64,000 nucleotides of DNA from Actinoalloteichus fjordicus (GCF_001941625.1 NZ_CP016076.1:4304249-4368248), one strand, 5' to 3'. Positions 26,195 through 35,441 are shown, counted from the first letter of the stretch. Program-made: numbers and translations. The notes: generated by a model not told the origin, from the letters alone.

Positions 26195-27064
26195 ATGACC
26201 AGCTCAGAGCGACCGGCCGCCGCGTCCGGCACGTTCAGCATCGGCGGCGATCTGCCGGTGAATCGCCTCGGCTACGGCGCCATGCAGCTGACCGGTCCGG
26301 GCGTGTGGGGCGAGCCGAAGGACCCGGACGAGGCGGTGCGGGTGCTGCGCCGCGCGGTGGAGCTGGGCGTCACCTTCATCGACACCGCCGACGCCTACGG
26401 GCCGTTCGTCGCCGACCACCTGCTGAAGAAGGCGCTGCACCCCTATCCGGCCGATCTCGTCATCGCGACGAAGGCGGGCTTCGCCCGCACCGGGCCCGGT
26501 CAGTGGGTGCCGATCGGGCGGCCCGAGTACCTGCGCCAGCAGGTGGAGCTGAGCCTGCGGCATCTCGGCCTGGACCGCATCGACCTGCTGCAACTGCATC
26601 GCATCGACCCGAAGGTCCCGCTGGCCGATCAGGTCGGCGAGCTGGCCGCGCTCCAGCAGGAGGGCAAGATCCGGCACATCGGCCTCAGCGAGGTCACCGT
26701 GGCCCAGGTCGAGGAGGCGGGTAAGACGGCCACCATCGCCTCGGTGCAGAACATGTACAACCTGGCCCGGCGCGACGCCGAGCCGCTGCTGGAGTATGCG
26801 ACGGCGGCGGATCTGGCCTTCATCCCGTGGTTCCCGCTGGCCACCGGCGAACTCGCCAGGCCCGGCGGCCCGCTCGCGGCGGCGGCGAAGGAGCACCAGG
26901 CCAGCCCCTCACAGCTCGCGCTGGCCTGGCTGCTGAAGCGGTCGCCGGTGATGCTGCCGATCCCCGGCACCTCCAGCGTGGGGCATCTGGAGGACAACGT
27001 GGATTCGGCGACCATCGAACTCGACGACGCCGAGTTCGCCGTGCTGCTGCGCGCGGTGTCCTGA
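26195..27064 (+). CDS. Aldo/keto reductase
   Basis: A 289-residue NADPH-dependent aldo/keto reductase with a TIM barrel. NRLGYGAMQLTG opens the barrel, and FIDTADAYGP supplies the catalytic Asp and Tyr. VIATKAGF contains the catalytic Lys, LDRIDLLQLHRID the catalytic His, and VMLPIPGTSSVGHLEDNVDS the cofactor-binding loop. It is most like the AKR13/YajO-type oxidoreductases annotated as pyridoxal reductases or general aldehyde reductases. ATG 26195 follows GAGGGGAG. It stands alone, with a small unknown gene about 120 bases downstream. The physiological substrate is unknown. Confidence 0.9.
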   Translation: MTSSERPAAASGTFSIGGDLPVNRLGYGAMQLTGPGVWGEPKDPDEAVRVLRRAVELGVTFIDTADAYGPFVADHLLKKALHPYPADLVIATKAGFARTGPGQWVPIGRPEYLRQQVELSLRHLGLDRIDLLQLHRIDPKVPLADQVGELAALQQEGKIRHIGLSEVTVAQVEEAGKTATIASVQNMYNLARRDAEPLLEYATAADLAFIPWFPLATGELARPGGPLAAAAKEHQASPSQLALAWLLKRSPVMLPIPGTSSVGHLEDNVDSATIELDDAEFAVLLRAVS

Positions 27065-27181
27065 CGACGCGGCTTGCGCAGGCGTGTGACCAGGCGCCGG
27101 AAGGCGCTGCAACCCGGTCCGCCCACTGATGAATGACCACCCCGTGAGCCACCCTCGCCCGCGAGGTGGAGAGGACGCCCC

Positions 27182-27460
27182 ATGACGGCCGCGACGATCG
27201 CCGAGGTGTTGCGCGCCCTGCGCAGCATCCGGGCAGCCACCTACCGGGTCGCGCCCACGGCGGGCGGCGTCGCCGTCACGCTGGTCCTGCGGGCCAGTCA
27301 GAACGGCAGGCGCAACGCCGCCGATCGGATCGTCTCGGCGCTGCACCGTGACGGCCTCGCCCTGGACGTCGACGAGGACGCCGACCCGATCACCCGGCTC
27401 GCCGATGAGGTCGAGCCCGTCCTGATCCGGCGGCTCGCGGAGCCGTCCGCAGGAGGATGA
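27182..27460 (+). CDS. Small protein of unknown function
   Basis: 92 residues, cytoplasmic, with no Cys and no membrane helix. The N-terminal half (TAATIAEVLRALRSIRAATY) looks helical, the middle is a short strand (GGVAVTLVLRAS), and the C-terminal half is acidic and helical (DEDADPITRLADEVEPVLIRRL). ATG 27182 is preceded by GGAGAGGACGCCCC, a good ribosome binding site, and codon usage fits a real gene. I do not recognise the family. It is on the opposite strand from, and downstream of, the CHAT operon. No function is assigned. Bases 27461-27760 to its right hold nothing I recognise. Confidence 0.6.
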   Translation: MTAATIAEVLRALRSIRAATYRVAPTAGGVAVTLVLRASQNGRRNAADRIVSALHRDGLALDVDEDADPITRLADEVEPVLIRRLAEPSAGG

Positions 27461-27760
27461 TCGCCAGGGTCCGAGCGGGAACGCCGCAGCGGCGGTGCCC
27501 GATCGGGCATCGTCCATCGCGTCCTACGCCGCCCGGCGGTTGTCGGCGTGCGGGCACGGCGCGGCCTGCGGAGCAGGCTGGTTTCCTCCTCGGCCACTCC
27601 CCGCCGCCAGGCAGCCCGTGCCGAGAAAGGCGGGCTTCGGGCTCGCATCGCCCTGCGCCACCCCCAGATCCGGCAGAGCTCGAGACGCCGAGCCGGGGCG
27701 ACGTCCACCTGGACGCCGCCCCGGACCCGTGAGACGGGCCGCCACCCGCCCCACGATTCG

Positions 27761-28130
27761 TCAGGCCCGACAGGCCTCCAGTTCCGCGAGCTGGCCCGCA
27801 GGCCGGCCGGTGTTCGCGCTGATCACGACCCGCAGGTGTCGCACGGCGGTCGCCGGGAACTCGATGGTCACGGAGTTCCCGGTCGCCGGGTCGAAGGAAT
27901 GTCCCTGCGACGCCGCCAGCGTCGTGAAGGTCGAGCCGTTCGTGCTGCCCTGCACGGTGCGGGTCTGCGTCCTAGTTCCCCAAGCCGTGGACGGGGGCAG
28001 CCGCCGCACCACCCGCCCGACAGACGACGACTCCCGCAGCTGGACGGTCAGCGACGGTGGGAAGTAGCCGTTCACGTTCTCCTCATAGGTCGCGGGATTC
28101 CCGTCGACGGCGGCACTACCGGGGAAGCCG
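27761..28130 (-). pseudogene. C-terminal fragment of an F5/8-type (CBM32/discoidin) domain protein
   Basis: The minus-strand translation GFPGSAAVDGNPATYEENVN, then LTVQLRESSSVGRVV, RTVQGSTNGSTFTTLAASQG and VRHLRVVISANTGRPAGQLAELEACRA, is the C-terminal two thirds of a carbohydrate-binding discoidin domain. The start of the domain and any catalytic part are missing: homology fades just inside the CHAT gene's stop region. The only starts are internal (GTG 28075). In other actinomycetes this domain ends long secreted glycosidases. It is probably the leftover of a gene broken by rearrangement. Confidence 0.65.
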
Positions 28131-28163
28131 CCCAGGACTCGTCGACCCGGCGACGGGCCGCGC

Positions 28164-29534
28164 TCAGCCGGGCACCGAGCCTGCGGTGTCGATCGTGGTG
28201 AACGCGCCCCACAACAGCGGGGAGTGCTCGACGCCGCGCAGTTCCCGCCAGGCGGCGAGCCGCTCGCGCTGCCAGCGGGCCACGGCCCGCACCGGGTCGT
28301 CGCTCTCGTGTGCCGAGTCGATCGCCAGGATCGCGTCCTGGAGCGGGCGCACCGCCGGGTCCACGCCCGCGAGTCGCTGGAAGGCCAGATCGGTCGGCAG
28401 CGTCCACCGGGTGGCCGTGACGAGTTCGGCGCCGCCGTGGATCATCGCCGTGGCCAGCCCGAGGGCCTCGCCGAAGCGCAGGTCGCCGCCGCTCTCGCAG
28501 GCGATCAACGCGACGCGGCTGGGGATCGGCCAGCGCTCGGCGCCCGACTGCGGCACCTCGGTCAGGGTGTGCGTGCCCAGCAGCAGGTCCTTCGCCGACA
28601 GCGGCCGGTGACCTCGGATCGGCGGGGCAAAGCCGAGGGTGTCGGCGGTGCAGGCCAGGTGCAGTCGCGCGTCCTCGCTGAGCCCGGTCTCCGGCACCGA
28701 GGCCGTCACGTGCCCGACGTAGAGCAGCCTGCTCGCACCCGCACGGAGGGTCTCGCCGAGCCACTCCCGGTCGAGATCGGTCCGGCGGAACGCCTCGACG
28801 CCGCGCGCGGAACCCGGCTGCGGGGAGTCCGGCAGCACCGGCCGAAGCCTGCCTCGCCGTGCGTGCTCGGCGATGCGCCTGGTCAGCGGGGCGTCGGCGG
28901 ACATCCGCCCCAGCACCGAGCCGAGGACGGAGTCGGCGCGGAAGCCGGGCACCCGAGGATCGAGGATCGCCGCGACCGGCAGGTCCCGTGACCCGGCCCA
29001 GGTGCGAACCGGCCGCGCGGGCGCGTGCACGATGCTCGCGGGAGCGAGCACGCTGACGTCGGCGATGTCAACGAATCGGATGTCCCGGTCGGGTGCCAAC
29101 AGCTCCCACGGCACCTGCGCGAGGCGCGGCGAGGGCTGAATCCGCACGTGCGGCCGGATGCCGCGCACCATCAGCTCGTGCAGCACGACGGCCAGCCCGT
29201 ACGGCAGGAACGTCCGCGACAACAGCTCGGCGAGGGCCAGCTCGGCCTCGTAGGCGGCGAACGCCCCGGACGTCAACGCTGCGGCGAGCCCCGGCGGACC
29301 GGCGTCGCCGAGGGCTCGCGCGCCACTTCCGTCCGATGTGGACGACGTGCCGCCCGGCAGTGCGGCGGTCAGCGCGTCGAGCGCGACGCGGAGCTGTTCC
29401 TCGGGAACGCGGGACGCGCCGGGCCGATCGAGGTCGTGCGTCCAGCGCCACGAGAGGTAGAGGTCCCCCGCGTCGGCCATCCGGAGCAGCACCGTCGGCC
29501 GGTCCCGATCAGGGCGGCCCGTCATGGTCACCAT
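28164..29534 (-). CDS. CHAT-domain (caspase-like) protease
   Basis: About 456 residues. The C-terminal ~270 residues form a CHAT domain, with catalytic His in LLYVGHVTA (~H275) and catalytic Cys in ALIACESGGD (~C346), followed by GLATAMIHGGAELVTATRW as in family members. The N-terminal part (WTHDLDRPG, LALAELLSRTFLPYG) is unassigned. No signal peptide. ATG 29534 overlaps the end of the TPR gene (stop at 29528-29530), so they are translationally coupled; ATG 29525 is an alternative. CHAT peptidases act in bacterial conflict and regulated proteolysis, often with TPR partners. It is last of four coupled genes. The target protein is unknown. Confidence 0.85.
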   Translation of the reverse strand: MVTMTGRPDRDRPTVLLRMADAGDLYLSWRWTHDLDRPGASRVPEEQLRVALDALTAALPGGTSSTSDGSGARALGDAGPPGLAAALTSGAFAAYEAELALAELLSRTFLPYGLAVVLHELMVRGIRPHVRIQPSPRLAQVPWELLAPDRDIRFVDIADVSVLAPASIVHAPARPVRTWAGSRDLPVAAILDPRVPGFRADSVLGSVLGRMSADAPLTRRIAEHARRGRLRPVLPDSPQPGSARGVEAFRRTDLDREWLGETLRAGASRLLYVGHVTASVPETGLSEDARLHLACTADTLGFAPPIRGHRPLSAKDLLLGTHTLTEVPQSGAERWPIPSRVALIACESGGDLRFGEALGLATAMIHGGAELVTATRWTLPTDLAFQRLAGVDPAVRPLQDAILAIDSAHESDDPVRAVARWQRERLAAWRELRGVEHSPLLWGAFTTIDTAGSVPG

Positions 29535-31294
29535 GCCGGAATCACCCTCGTCGCGCGGATCACGCCGCCGTAGCGCGCCGTGGCGCGGGCGAGGTGGGCG
29601 GCCAGCGCGACGACGCCGTCCTCGGTCACGGCCAGCCGGGGCGGCGGGGCGACGCGGATGCCCGCCCCCGCCGCGACGCCCGCAAGCGCCGCACCGAGCT
29701 GCAACGGGCCTGCCGCGTCCGCAGCAGGATCGGCGGCCGTCGCCGAGGGCACGTCCAGCAGCGTGGACGGCAGCACCGGCCCGGCCTCGCCCCGAGGCTC
29801 GGTGTCGGCCAGCGGACTGCCCGCGCACTGCGACTCGACGAGTTCGGCGACCAGGTGCCCGTCGCCCGCCGCCTCGGCCAGCCGGAACGCCAGGCTCAGT
29901 GCGGGCTCGGCGACCTGACGGCGCCACTGCGCACGCTGGTGTCCGTCGACGAGGGTGAAGCGCACCGCGTCGACGGCCAGGGCGGCGGGCACGGCCAGGG
30001 TCAGCGCACGCGGCAGCAGGGCGGGGATCGAGTGCGGTTCCCGTGCCATCTGGTGTTCGAGCAGGAGCGCGTGCCGGACGTCGAGTTGCGCGCAGGCCGC
30101 CGTCAGCCCGCGGGCCGCGTAGACGGCGTACGCCTGAGTCAGATACGCCTCGCCCTCGGCGTAGCGGCCTTCGGCGACGGCGGCGGTCGCCAACGGCAGC
30201 CGCACCTCCGCCGCCTCGACCACGGCACCGTGGTCCTCGAAGAGTCGGAGGCTGCGCAGGAACAGACTCGTCGACCGCGCCCGGTCGTCCCGGAGGCCTG
30301 CCAGGAAGCCCGACAGCTTGAGTCCCATCGCCAGGTGATGGGCCATGCCCGCGCGGGCGAAGAAGCGCTCCGCGTCGGCCAGCAGCACCGCCGCCTCGTC
30401 GAGCAGGCCACGTTGGAGATACATGATCGCCAGGTTCTGTCTGCTCTCGGCGGCGGCGATCGGGTTGTCCGCCGCCTCGAACGCGGTGAGGGCCTGGCGG
30501 GCAAAGTCCTCGGCCAGTGCGACCCGACCGGTCTCGTGATGCACGGCGGCCAGCGTCGCCAGCGGGTGGCCAGTCCGATCCGGAGCGACGCGCCCTGCGA
30601 CGTCGAGAGCCTCGCGCGCGAGGCGGCCCGCGTCGGCATAGCGCCGCTGGTGCATCGCGACGGCGGTGAGCGACAGCAGACAGCTCAGCAGCAGCGCGCC
30701 GTGATCGACACCCGGCGTCGGGCTCGTGGCGGCCATGAGGAGATCCCGGGCCTGCTCCAGGGCACCCTGTGCCTCGGCAGGCTCGCCGACGTGCTGCAAC
30801 GCCTGGGACAGGTTGACCAGCGCGCCCGCGCGTAACAGGTCAGTCGAGCCGTCCGCCATGCCCGCCCACCAGGTGATCGCCTCGCCGAAGCCCGCGATGG
30901 CGGCGGCGTGGTCGCCCAGTTCGTCGGACACGCTCGCGGCGTTGCAGCGGGCGCGGGCCCGCAGGTCCGCGAGCACGGGGGCGCGGGAGGCCAGCCGGGC
31001 CGCGCGGTCGAAGGAGTCCAGGGCCGAGGCGAGTTCCCCGCCGCCGAACGCGGTGGCACCGACCCGGAGCAGCTCGGCGATCTCGGCGGCCCGGTCGGGG
31101 TCGACCTCGGCGTCGGCGGGTCGGGCGGCGGCCACGGAGTCCGGGAGCGCTGCGGCGGGCGAGGCCGCTGGGGCGGGCGGCGCCGTGGTCGAGTACGTCG
31201 GGGCGTGGAGGTCGGGATCAACGTCGAAGTCGGTGAGCAGCTCCGGTTCTCGGCGCCGGGTCGGGTCCTCGCCGAGGAACGGGTCTTCGGGCAT
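29528..31294 (-). CDS. TPR-repeat protein, partner of the CHAT protease
   Basis: About 588 residues. After an acidic, Pro/Ala-rich N-terminal segment (~1-70) come tetratricopeptide-like helical pairs (ALDSFDRAARLASRAPVLAD, AAIAGFGEAITWW, AGRLAREALDVAGRV, ALAEDFARQALTAFEAADN, EGRYAEGEAYLTQAYAVYAA). The C-terminal ~120 residues are Ala/Gly-rich with no assigned fold. ATG 31294 lies one base after the preceding gene's stop. The longer open frame to 31540 adds unrelated Ser/Pro-rich sequence. TPR proteins next to CHAT proteases typically act as sensor or adaptor; that role here is inferred from the coupling. Confidence 0.8.
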   Translation of the reverse strand: MPEDPFLGEDPTRRREPELLTDFDVDPDLHAPTYSTTAPPAPAASPAAALPDSVAAARPADAEVDPDRAAEIAELLRVGATAFGGGELASALDSFDRAARLASRAPVLADLRARARCNAASVSDELGDHAAAIAGFGEAITWWAGMADGSTDLLRAGALVNLSQALQHVGEPAEAQGALEQARDLLMAATSPTPGVDHGALLLSCLLSLTAVAMHQRRYADAGRLAREALDVAGRVAPDRTGHPLATLAAVHHETGRVALAEDFARQALTAFEAADNPIAAAESRQNLAIMYLQRGLLDEAAVLLADAERFFARAGMAHHLAMGLKLSGFLAGLRDDRARSTSLFLRSLRLFEDHGAVVEAAEVRLPLATAAVAEGRYAEGEAYLTQAYAVYAARGLTAACAQLDVRHALLLEHQMAREPHSIPALLPRALTLAVPAALAVDAVRFTLVDGHQRAQWRRQVAEPALSLAFRLAEAAGDGHLVAELVESQCAGSPLADTEPRGEAGPVLPSTLLDVPSATAADPAADAAGPLQLGAALAGVAAGAGIRVAPPPRLAVTEDGVVALAAHLARATARYGGVIRATRVIPAW

Positions 31295-31295
31295 G

Positions 31296-32918
31296 TCAGA
31301 AGTCCTGTTCTGCGACGGCGAGTTCGGCGAGCAGCGGCGCGTCGACGTCCTCGCCTGCCGTTCCGGCGGCGTCGGCCGGGTCGGCGCGGGCCAGGCGATG
31401 CCGCACGAGGGCACGCACCCGATCCCGCACGGCACGGGCTGATTCTTCACCAGCACCGGGCTCGGCGAGACTGCCCAAGCGGGGCTCGACACCGCCCGCG
31501 CCGGGCTCGACCACTCCCCCCGCACCGGGCTCGACGACATCGTCCGAAGTGGACTTCGCCGCTCCGAAGCCGGGCAGACACACCTCGACCGCGAGCGGCG
31601 CCGTCGAGGTCGTCTGCGCGACGGCCTGGCCGACCCAGGTGTCCGACACCAGCCGCAGCGTGACGTCGAGCGAGTCCGTATCGGGCCGGTCGCGGGCGGT
31701 GGCGGCCATCATCACCACCGCGTGCGGCGTCAGATGCTCGGGAACCTCGGCACGCTGCGACTCGGTCAGGCCCGGCGCGGCGACGACGCTGACGACGACC
31801 ACCGTGCGGGCGTCGACCCGCACCAGCTCCCAGGACACCGCCGACTCGGCCGCGTCGAGCAGACCGGGCGGACAATGCCGCCAGTCGGAGCCGCCGCTTC
31901 CCCTGGCCAGCACCAGCCCGCCCGCAGGCTCGGCGGCGACCGGGCCCGCCGCCAACGCGTAGTCCTCGGCGCGCGCGGGCGCGGTCACGACGTCGCCGGA
32001 GTCGCCGAGATCCACCGGGCCGTCGACGTCGCCGAACCCGGTCAGGTTCAGGTCGTCGAGATGCGCCCAGTCTCCGAGATCGTCCGGATGCAGGACGTCC
32101 TCGATCAGCTCCGCCGCCTCGCCCGTGTCCGCCGAGGCGAACAGCAGGTCGCACTCCTCGATCAGGTCGCCGATCTCGCGCGCGAGCAGCGTCTGATCGA
32201 GGGCGGGGATGTCGTCGATGGTCGAGGCGGGCCACCAACGGCTCGCCCACTGTGCGAAGGCGAGGCGGCGGGCTCGTGCCGCGAGACCGGGTTGTGCGGG
32301 AACGGCGGCGAGGAGGACGTCCGACCCGCCGCCCGGATCGGCGGAACCCGCCGGGCCGACGGCCCCGCCGGCATCCACCTCGGCACCCGCAACGGAATCC
32401 AGCTCGGCGCCCACGCCGGAGCCCGATCCCGCGCCCCCGCCGACATCCGATGCGACGCCCGCGCCAGCATCCACCTCGGCGCCCGCGCCGGAGCCCGACT
32501 CGGCGGCGAACCGGCCGAGGGCCACCGCCACCTGCTCGCCGTAGAGCGCCCAGACCCAGTGCTGCGCGAGGTCGACGTCATCGAGGACGGCGCAGGCGAC
32601 GGGCGTGGTCCCGAGCACGCTCCAGGTCAGCTGCCCGCCCGCCACCGTCAGCACGGCGACGTCCACGCCCGGCTCGGCATCCAGGACGCTCGGGACGGCG
32701 AAAACGTCGCGAGGACCGGGCGTCCCCTCAGCGCCCGAGGGCGCAGCGGCGTCGTTCACCGCCGGGCGGGCCGCCGCCGGATCACCCGCCCCGTCGTCTT
32801 GAGTCGGAGCGCCAGGGGCCGTGGTCCCGGCGGGGTCGGCCCGCGCGGCGACCGGGCTGAGCACGTACAGCCCGTCGGCGGTGCGGCGTAAGAGAACCGC
32901 GTCATCCATCGCGGTCAC
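31296..32918 (-). CDS. Uncharacterised acidic protein of the CHAT operon
   Basis: About 540 residues with no recognised domain. The N-terminus (MDDAVLLRRTADGLYVLSP) leads to an Ala/Gly-rich low-complexity stretch around residues 145-200, made of short Gly-Ala-Glu/Asp units. A very acidic region follows (LIEECDLLFASADTGEAAEL, DLGDWAHLDDLNLTGFGDVDG), then a likely folded part (SAVSWELVRVDARTVVVVSV, LDVTLRLVSDTWVGQAVAQT) and a charged C-terminus. GTG 32918 overlaps the upstream stop in GTGA. The acidic centre could be a flexible interaction region. No function assigned; position suggests it belongs to the CHAT/TPR pathway. Confidence 0.7.
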   Translation of the reverse strand: MTAMDDAVLLRRTADGLYVLSPVAARADPAGTTAPGAPTQDDGAGDPAAARPAVNDAAAPSGAEGTPGPRDVFAVPSVLDAEPGVDVAVLTVAGGQLTWSVLGTTPVACAVLDDVDLAQHWVWALYGEQVAVALGRFAAESGSGAGAEVDAGAGVASDVGGGAGSGSGVGAELDSVAGAEVDAGGAVGPAGSADPGGGSDVLLAAVPAQPGLAARARRLAFAQWASRWWPASTIDDIPALDQTLLAREIGDLIEECDLLFASADTGEAAELIEDVLHPDDLGDWAHLDDLNLTGFGDVDGPVDLGDSGDVVTAPARAEDYALAAGPVAAEPAGGLVLARGSGGSDWRHCPPGLLDAAESAVSWELVRVDARTVVVVSVVAAPGLTESQRAEVPEHLTPHAVVMMAATARDRPDTDSLDVTLRLVSDTWVGQAVAQTTSTAPLAVEVCLPGFGAAKSTSDDVVEPGAGGVVEPGAGGVEPRLGSLAEPGAGEESARAVRDRVRALVRHRLARADPADAAGTAGEDVDAPLLAELAVAEQDF

Positions 32919-34483
32919 CGGTTGCTCCCCGCCCCGGCGCCCGCCTGGTTCGCCGCACGCGGCGAGCGGAGGCTGAGGGCGTGCCGGACGCGGGTCCGGT
33001 GGTCCAGGATCACGGAGCGGGCGACGCCGTCGAGGACGTCCCACAGGTCCTCGACCCGGTCGGCCGGGGCGTCCCGCACATCGCGGCCGTGCAGCCGCAC
33101 CCACAGTCGACGCAGGTAGGACTGCCACGGCGTGCGCAGGTCGGCGGCGAGCCGATCCAGCGGGTTCACCGGCTCGGCGACGTCGCCCCGGCGCGGCCTC
33201 GGCGTCAGCGCCAGCCGACGTGCCTGGAGCACATAGGCCTCCCGCCGCCACCGGCCGTTGACCACGCGATGAGCGGCGGTCTCCGGACCGGCGGCGGCAG
33301 CGGGCGCGGTCCCGGCGGCGGCCTCCGTCTCGGCGTCCGCCGCCCCGGGTGCCCCCTCGGTGCGCGCGGTCTCGCCGAGCGGCCGCAGGCCGATCGCCAG
33401 CCGGACGCCGACGGTCACCGCGACCCGCAGCGACTCCTCGGTGAGGCCCCACGGCGCGCAGGCCCGGCCGATCTCCTCGGTCACCAGCTCCGCGATCGGC
33501 GGCAGGTCGGCGCGGTCCGGGGCGGTCTGCAAGGAAGTGAAGACCCGTTCGTGGACGGTGCGATCCAGCGGCAGGCCCAGTGCGGCCTTCGACGCGGACG
33601 TGCCGATCTGCGGCATCCGAGGCGCGTGGTGCTCGGTCAGCCCGAGGTCACGAGCGGACCAGCCGTCCACTGCGGACGCAGGTGGCTCGCCGAACCCGAT
33701 CGGCGCCGCCGCCCCGGAATCGACCGCCGCGCGCGGACCCCACAGCCGCACGCCCGCCGCCGTGCCCGCCCGCGCGACGGCCAGCTCCGCCAGGGCCGAC
33801 GTCCCGGCGGCGGCCCTCGAGGGCGAGCCGGTGCGCGCCTGCGGGCCCGCGTTCAGGACGACGTCGATCAGCTCGATCGACGCGCGGGAACCGGCAGCCG
33901 CCCCGTCACCGCCGACCCCGGCCCGCCGGGCGGCCCAACTCGTCTCCACCAGCGCGGTCAGTTCCACCAGACGGCCGACGACGTGATCGCGCAACGCCTG
34001 CGTGGTGCGGCCGCCCGCCGCGCCGTGCAGCTCGCGCAGTTCCTCCGCCGCGAGGCGCCTGCCCGTGGCCTGCTCGGGTGCGCCGTCGGTCACCGCGAGT
34101 TCGTAGCAGCGTGGGAAGTAGAGGTCCTGCGGGTTTCCCTCGGTGATCCGCAGCTGCCGCCGCACCTGCTTGAGCAGGGTGAACCACGCCGCAGTATGGG
34201 CGAGCACCTCGGCGGCGCCGCTCACCAGCTCGACGAGCAGCGCGGCGCCTGCTCCGGTGACGAGCGGACCCGCGCAGCTCGGATGGAGCACCGGCCGGAT
34301 CACCAGCGGATCGAGGATCAGTTTGACCGTGCGACTGAGCGGCCCGCCCTGCGCGTTGCTGAGCGCGCCGACGTCGTCGAGCCCGCGCCACACCTCGTCG
34401 AGCACCATCGCTCGCGGCCGCACGACGGCCGACCCGGCGGGCGCCGAACTTACGCGAGGCCGGGCGTCGGGGCTGGTCGACAT
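32915..34483 (-). CDS. Uncharacterised protein, first gene of the CHAT operon
   Basis: 522 residues, mostly helical by composition, with no membrane segment I would trust and no recognised domain. Conserved-looking stretches are RAMVLDEVWRGLDDVGALSN, LSRTVKLILDPLVIRPVLHP, LLKQVRRQLRITEGNPQDLY and the C-terminal RVEDLWDVLDGVARSVILDH. The middle carries Ala-rich linkers. Start ATG 34483; its stop overlaps the next gene's GTG in a four-base junction. All four genes are therefore translated as one coupled unit. It may be the system's specificity or sensor component, but that is only inference. Confidence 0.7.
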   Translation of the reverse strand: MSTSPDARPRVSSAPAGSAVVRPRAMVLDEVWRGLDDVGALSNAQGGPLSRTVKLILDPLVIRPVLHPSCAGPLVTGAGAALLVELVSGAAEVLAHTAAWFTLLKQVRRQLRITEGNPQDLYFPRCYELAVTDGAPEQATGRRLAAEELRELHGAAGGRTTQALRDHVVGRLVELTALVETSWAARRAGVGGDGAAAGSRASIELIDVVLNAGPQARTGSPSRAAAGTSALAELAVARAGTAAGVRLWGPRAAVDSGAAAPIGFGEPPASAVDGWSARDLGLTEHHAPRMPQIGTSASKAALGLPLDRTVHERVFTSLQTAPDRADLPPIAELVTEEIGRACAPWGLTEESLRVAVTVGVRLAIGLRPLGETARTEGAPGAADAETEAAAGTAPAAAAGPETAAHRVVNGRWRREAYVLQARRLALTPRPRRGDVAEPVNPLDRLAADLRTPWQSYLRRLWVRLHGRDVRDAPADRVEDLWDVLDGVARSVILDHRTRVRHALSLRSPRAANQAGAGAGSNR

Positions 34484-34646
34484 GCCGCGAAGGCTATGCG
34501 CGCCGGAGTCGGGGCGGCAAACCTGGGATCGGTAGCGCGGCAGGGATTCCTAACGTCGCTCGCATCGGCTCGACACCACCGAATCACCGAGCCGCCGAGT
34601 CTCCCTCGCGGGGCGTCGAACGCCCCGCCGTCGAGAAGGACGAGCC
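34484..34646. promoter_or_regulatory. Divergent promoter region: CHAT operon and membrane protein
   Basis: The 163 bases between the two divergent genes must carry both promoters. No clear -35/-10 pair or palindrome stands out. The plus-strand gene has the ribosome binding site GAAGGACGAG. Confidence 0.35.
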
Positions 34647-35441
34647 ATGAGCAGGATTCTTCGCGTGATCGCCCTGCTGTTCCTCGCGGGATCGGTCGGC
34701 TACTACCTCTGGTACGGCCTCACCGATCAGGCGGGCAGCGAGTACGGGCTGAGCTGGGTCGGCCCGCAGATGATCGCGCCGATCATCGCCGTGAGCCTGG
34801 TGCCGATGGTGTTCGCCTTCACGGCCGCGAGCGTGCTGAGCGCGATGTCCGGGAAGAACAGCGCGGCCTTCCGCGACGGCGCGATCGGCGTCGGCACGGT
34901 GACCTCCGTGACGCCCACCGGGATGCAGCTCAACGACCAGCCCGAGGTGCGGATCGAGCTGACCGTCGAGTCCGCCGACGGCCGGATGTTCGCCTCCGAG
35001 GCCAGGATGGTCGTCGCCGTGACCGAACTCGGGCTGGTGCGGCCCGGCGTGCTGCTGCCCGTGCGGTACCTGCCCGGCCGCACCGACCGCGTCGAGATCG
35101 ACCGCTCCGGCGACGCCGCCTCGGCGCAGGAGGTCATGAACCAGGTGATGATCCGCAAGGGCCTCACCACCCCGGCCCGGTTGGACATCGTCCGGCGCGG
35201 CGTCAGCGCCAGGGCCGTCGTGCAGTCGATCGTCGCCCACGGCGAGGTGCGCGACGGCAACCCGCGCATGATCATCGGCGTCACCGTGACCCGCCCGGAC
35301 GGCACCACCTTCAGCACCGAGGCCGACCGGTTCCTGATGCCCGGCGTCGTGGCACAGCTGAAGATCGGCAAGGTCCTCGGGGTGCACTACCTGCCCCACG
35401 ACGAGAAGGAGATCGTCCTGTCCACCCCCGCCAATGCCTGA
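34647..35441 (+). CDS. Membrane protein with two DUF3592-like repeats
   Basis: 264 residues. Two N-terminal membrane helices (VIALLFLAGSVGYYLWYGL and MIAPIIAVSLVPMVFAFTAA) are followed by two similar soluble beta modules. The first is VGTVTSVTPTGMQLNDQPEV...LLPVRYLPGRTDRVEID. The second is SARAVVQSIVAHGEVRDGNP...VLGVHYLPHDEKEIVLS. This looks like an internal duplication of a DUF3592-type fold. ATG 34647 follows AGAAGGACGAGCC. It is transcribed away from the CHAT operon; whether it belongs to that pathway cannot be told. No enzymatic motif seen. Confidence 0.8.
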   Translation: MSRILRVIALLFLAGSVGYYLWYGLTDQAGSEYGLSWVGPQMIAPIIAVSLVPMVFAFTAASVLSAMSGKNSAAFRDGAIGVGTVTSVTPTGMQLNDQPEVRIELTVESADGRMFASEARMVVAVTELGLVRPGVLLPVRYLPGRTDRVEIDRSGDAASAQEVMNQVMIRKGLTTPARLDIVRRGVSARAVVQSIVAHGEVRDGNPRMIIGVTVTRPDGTTFSTEADRFLMPGVVAQLKIGKVLGVHYLPHDEKEIVLSTPANA

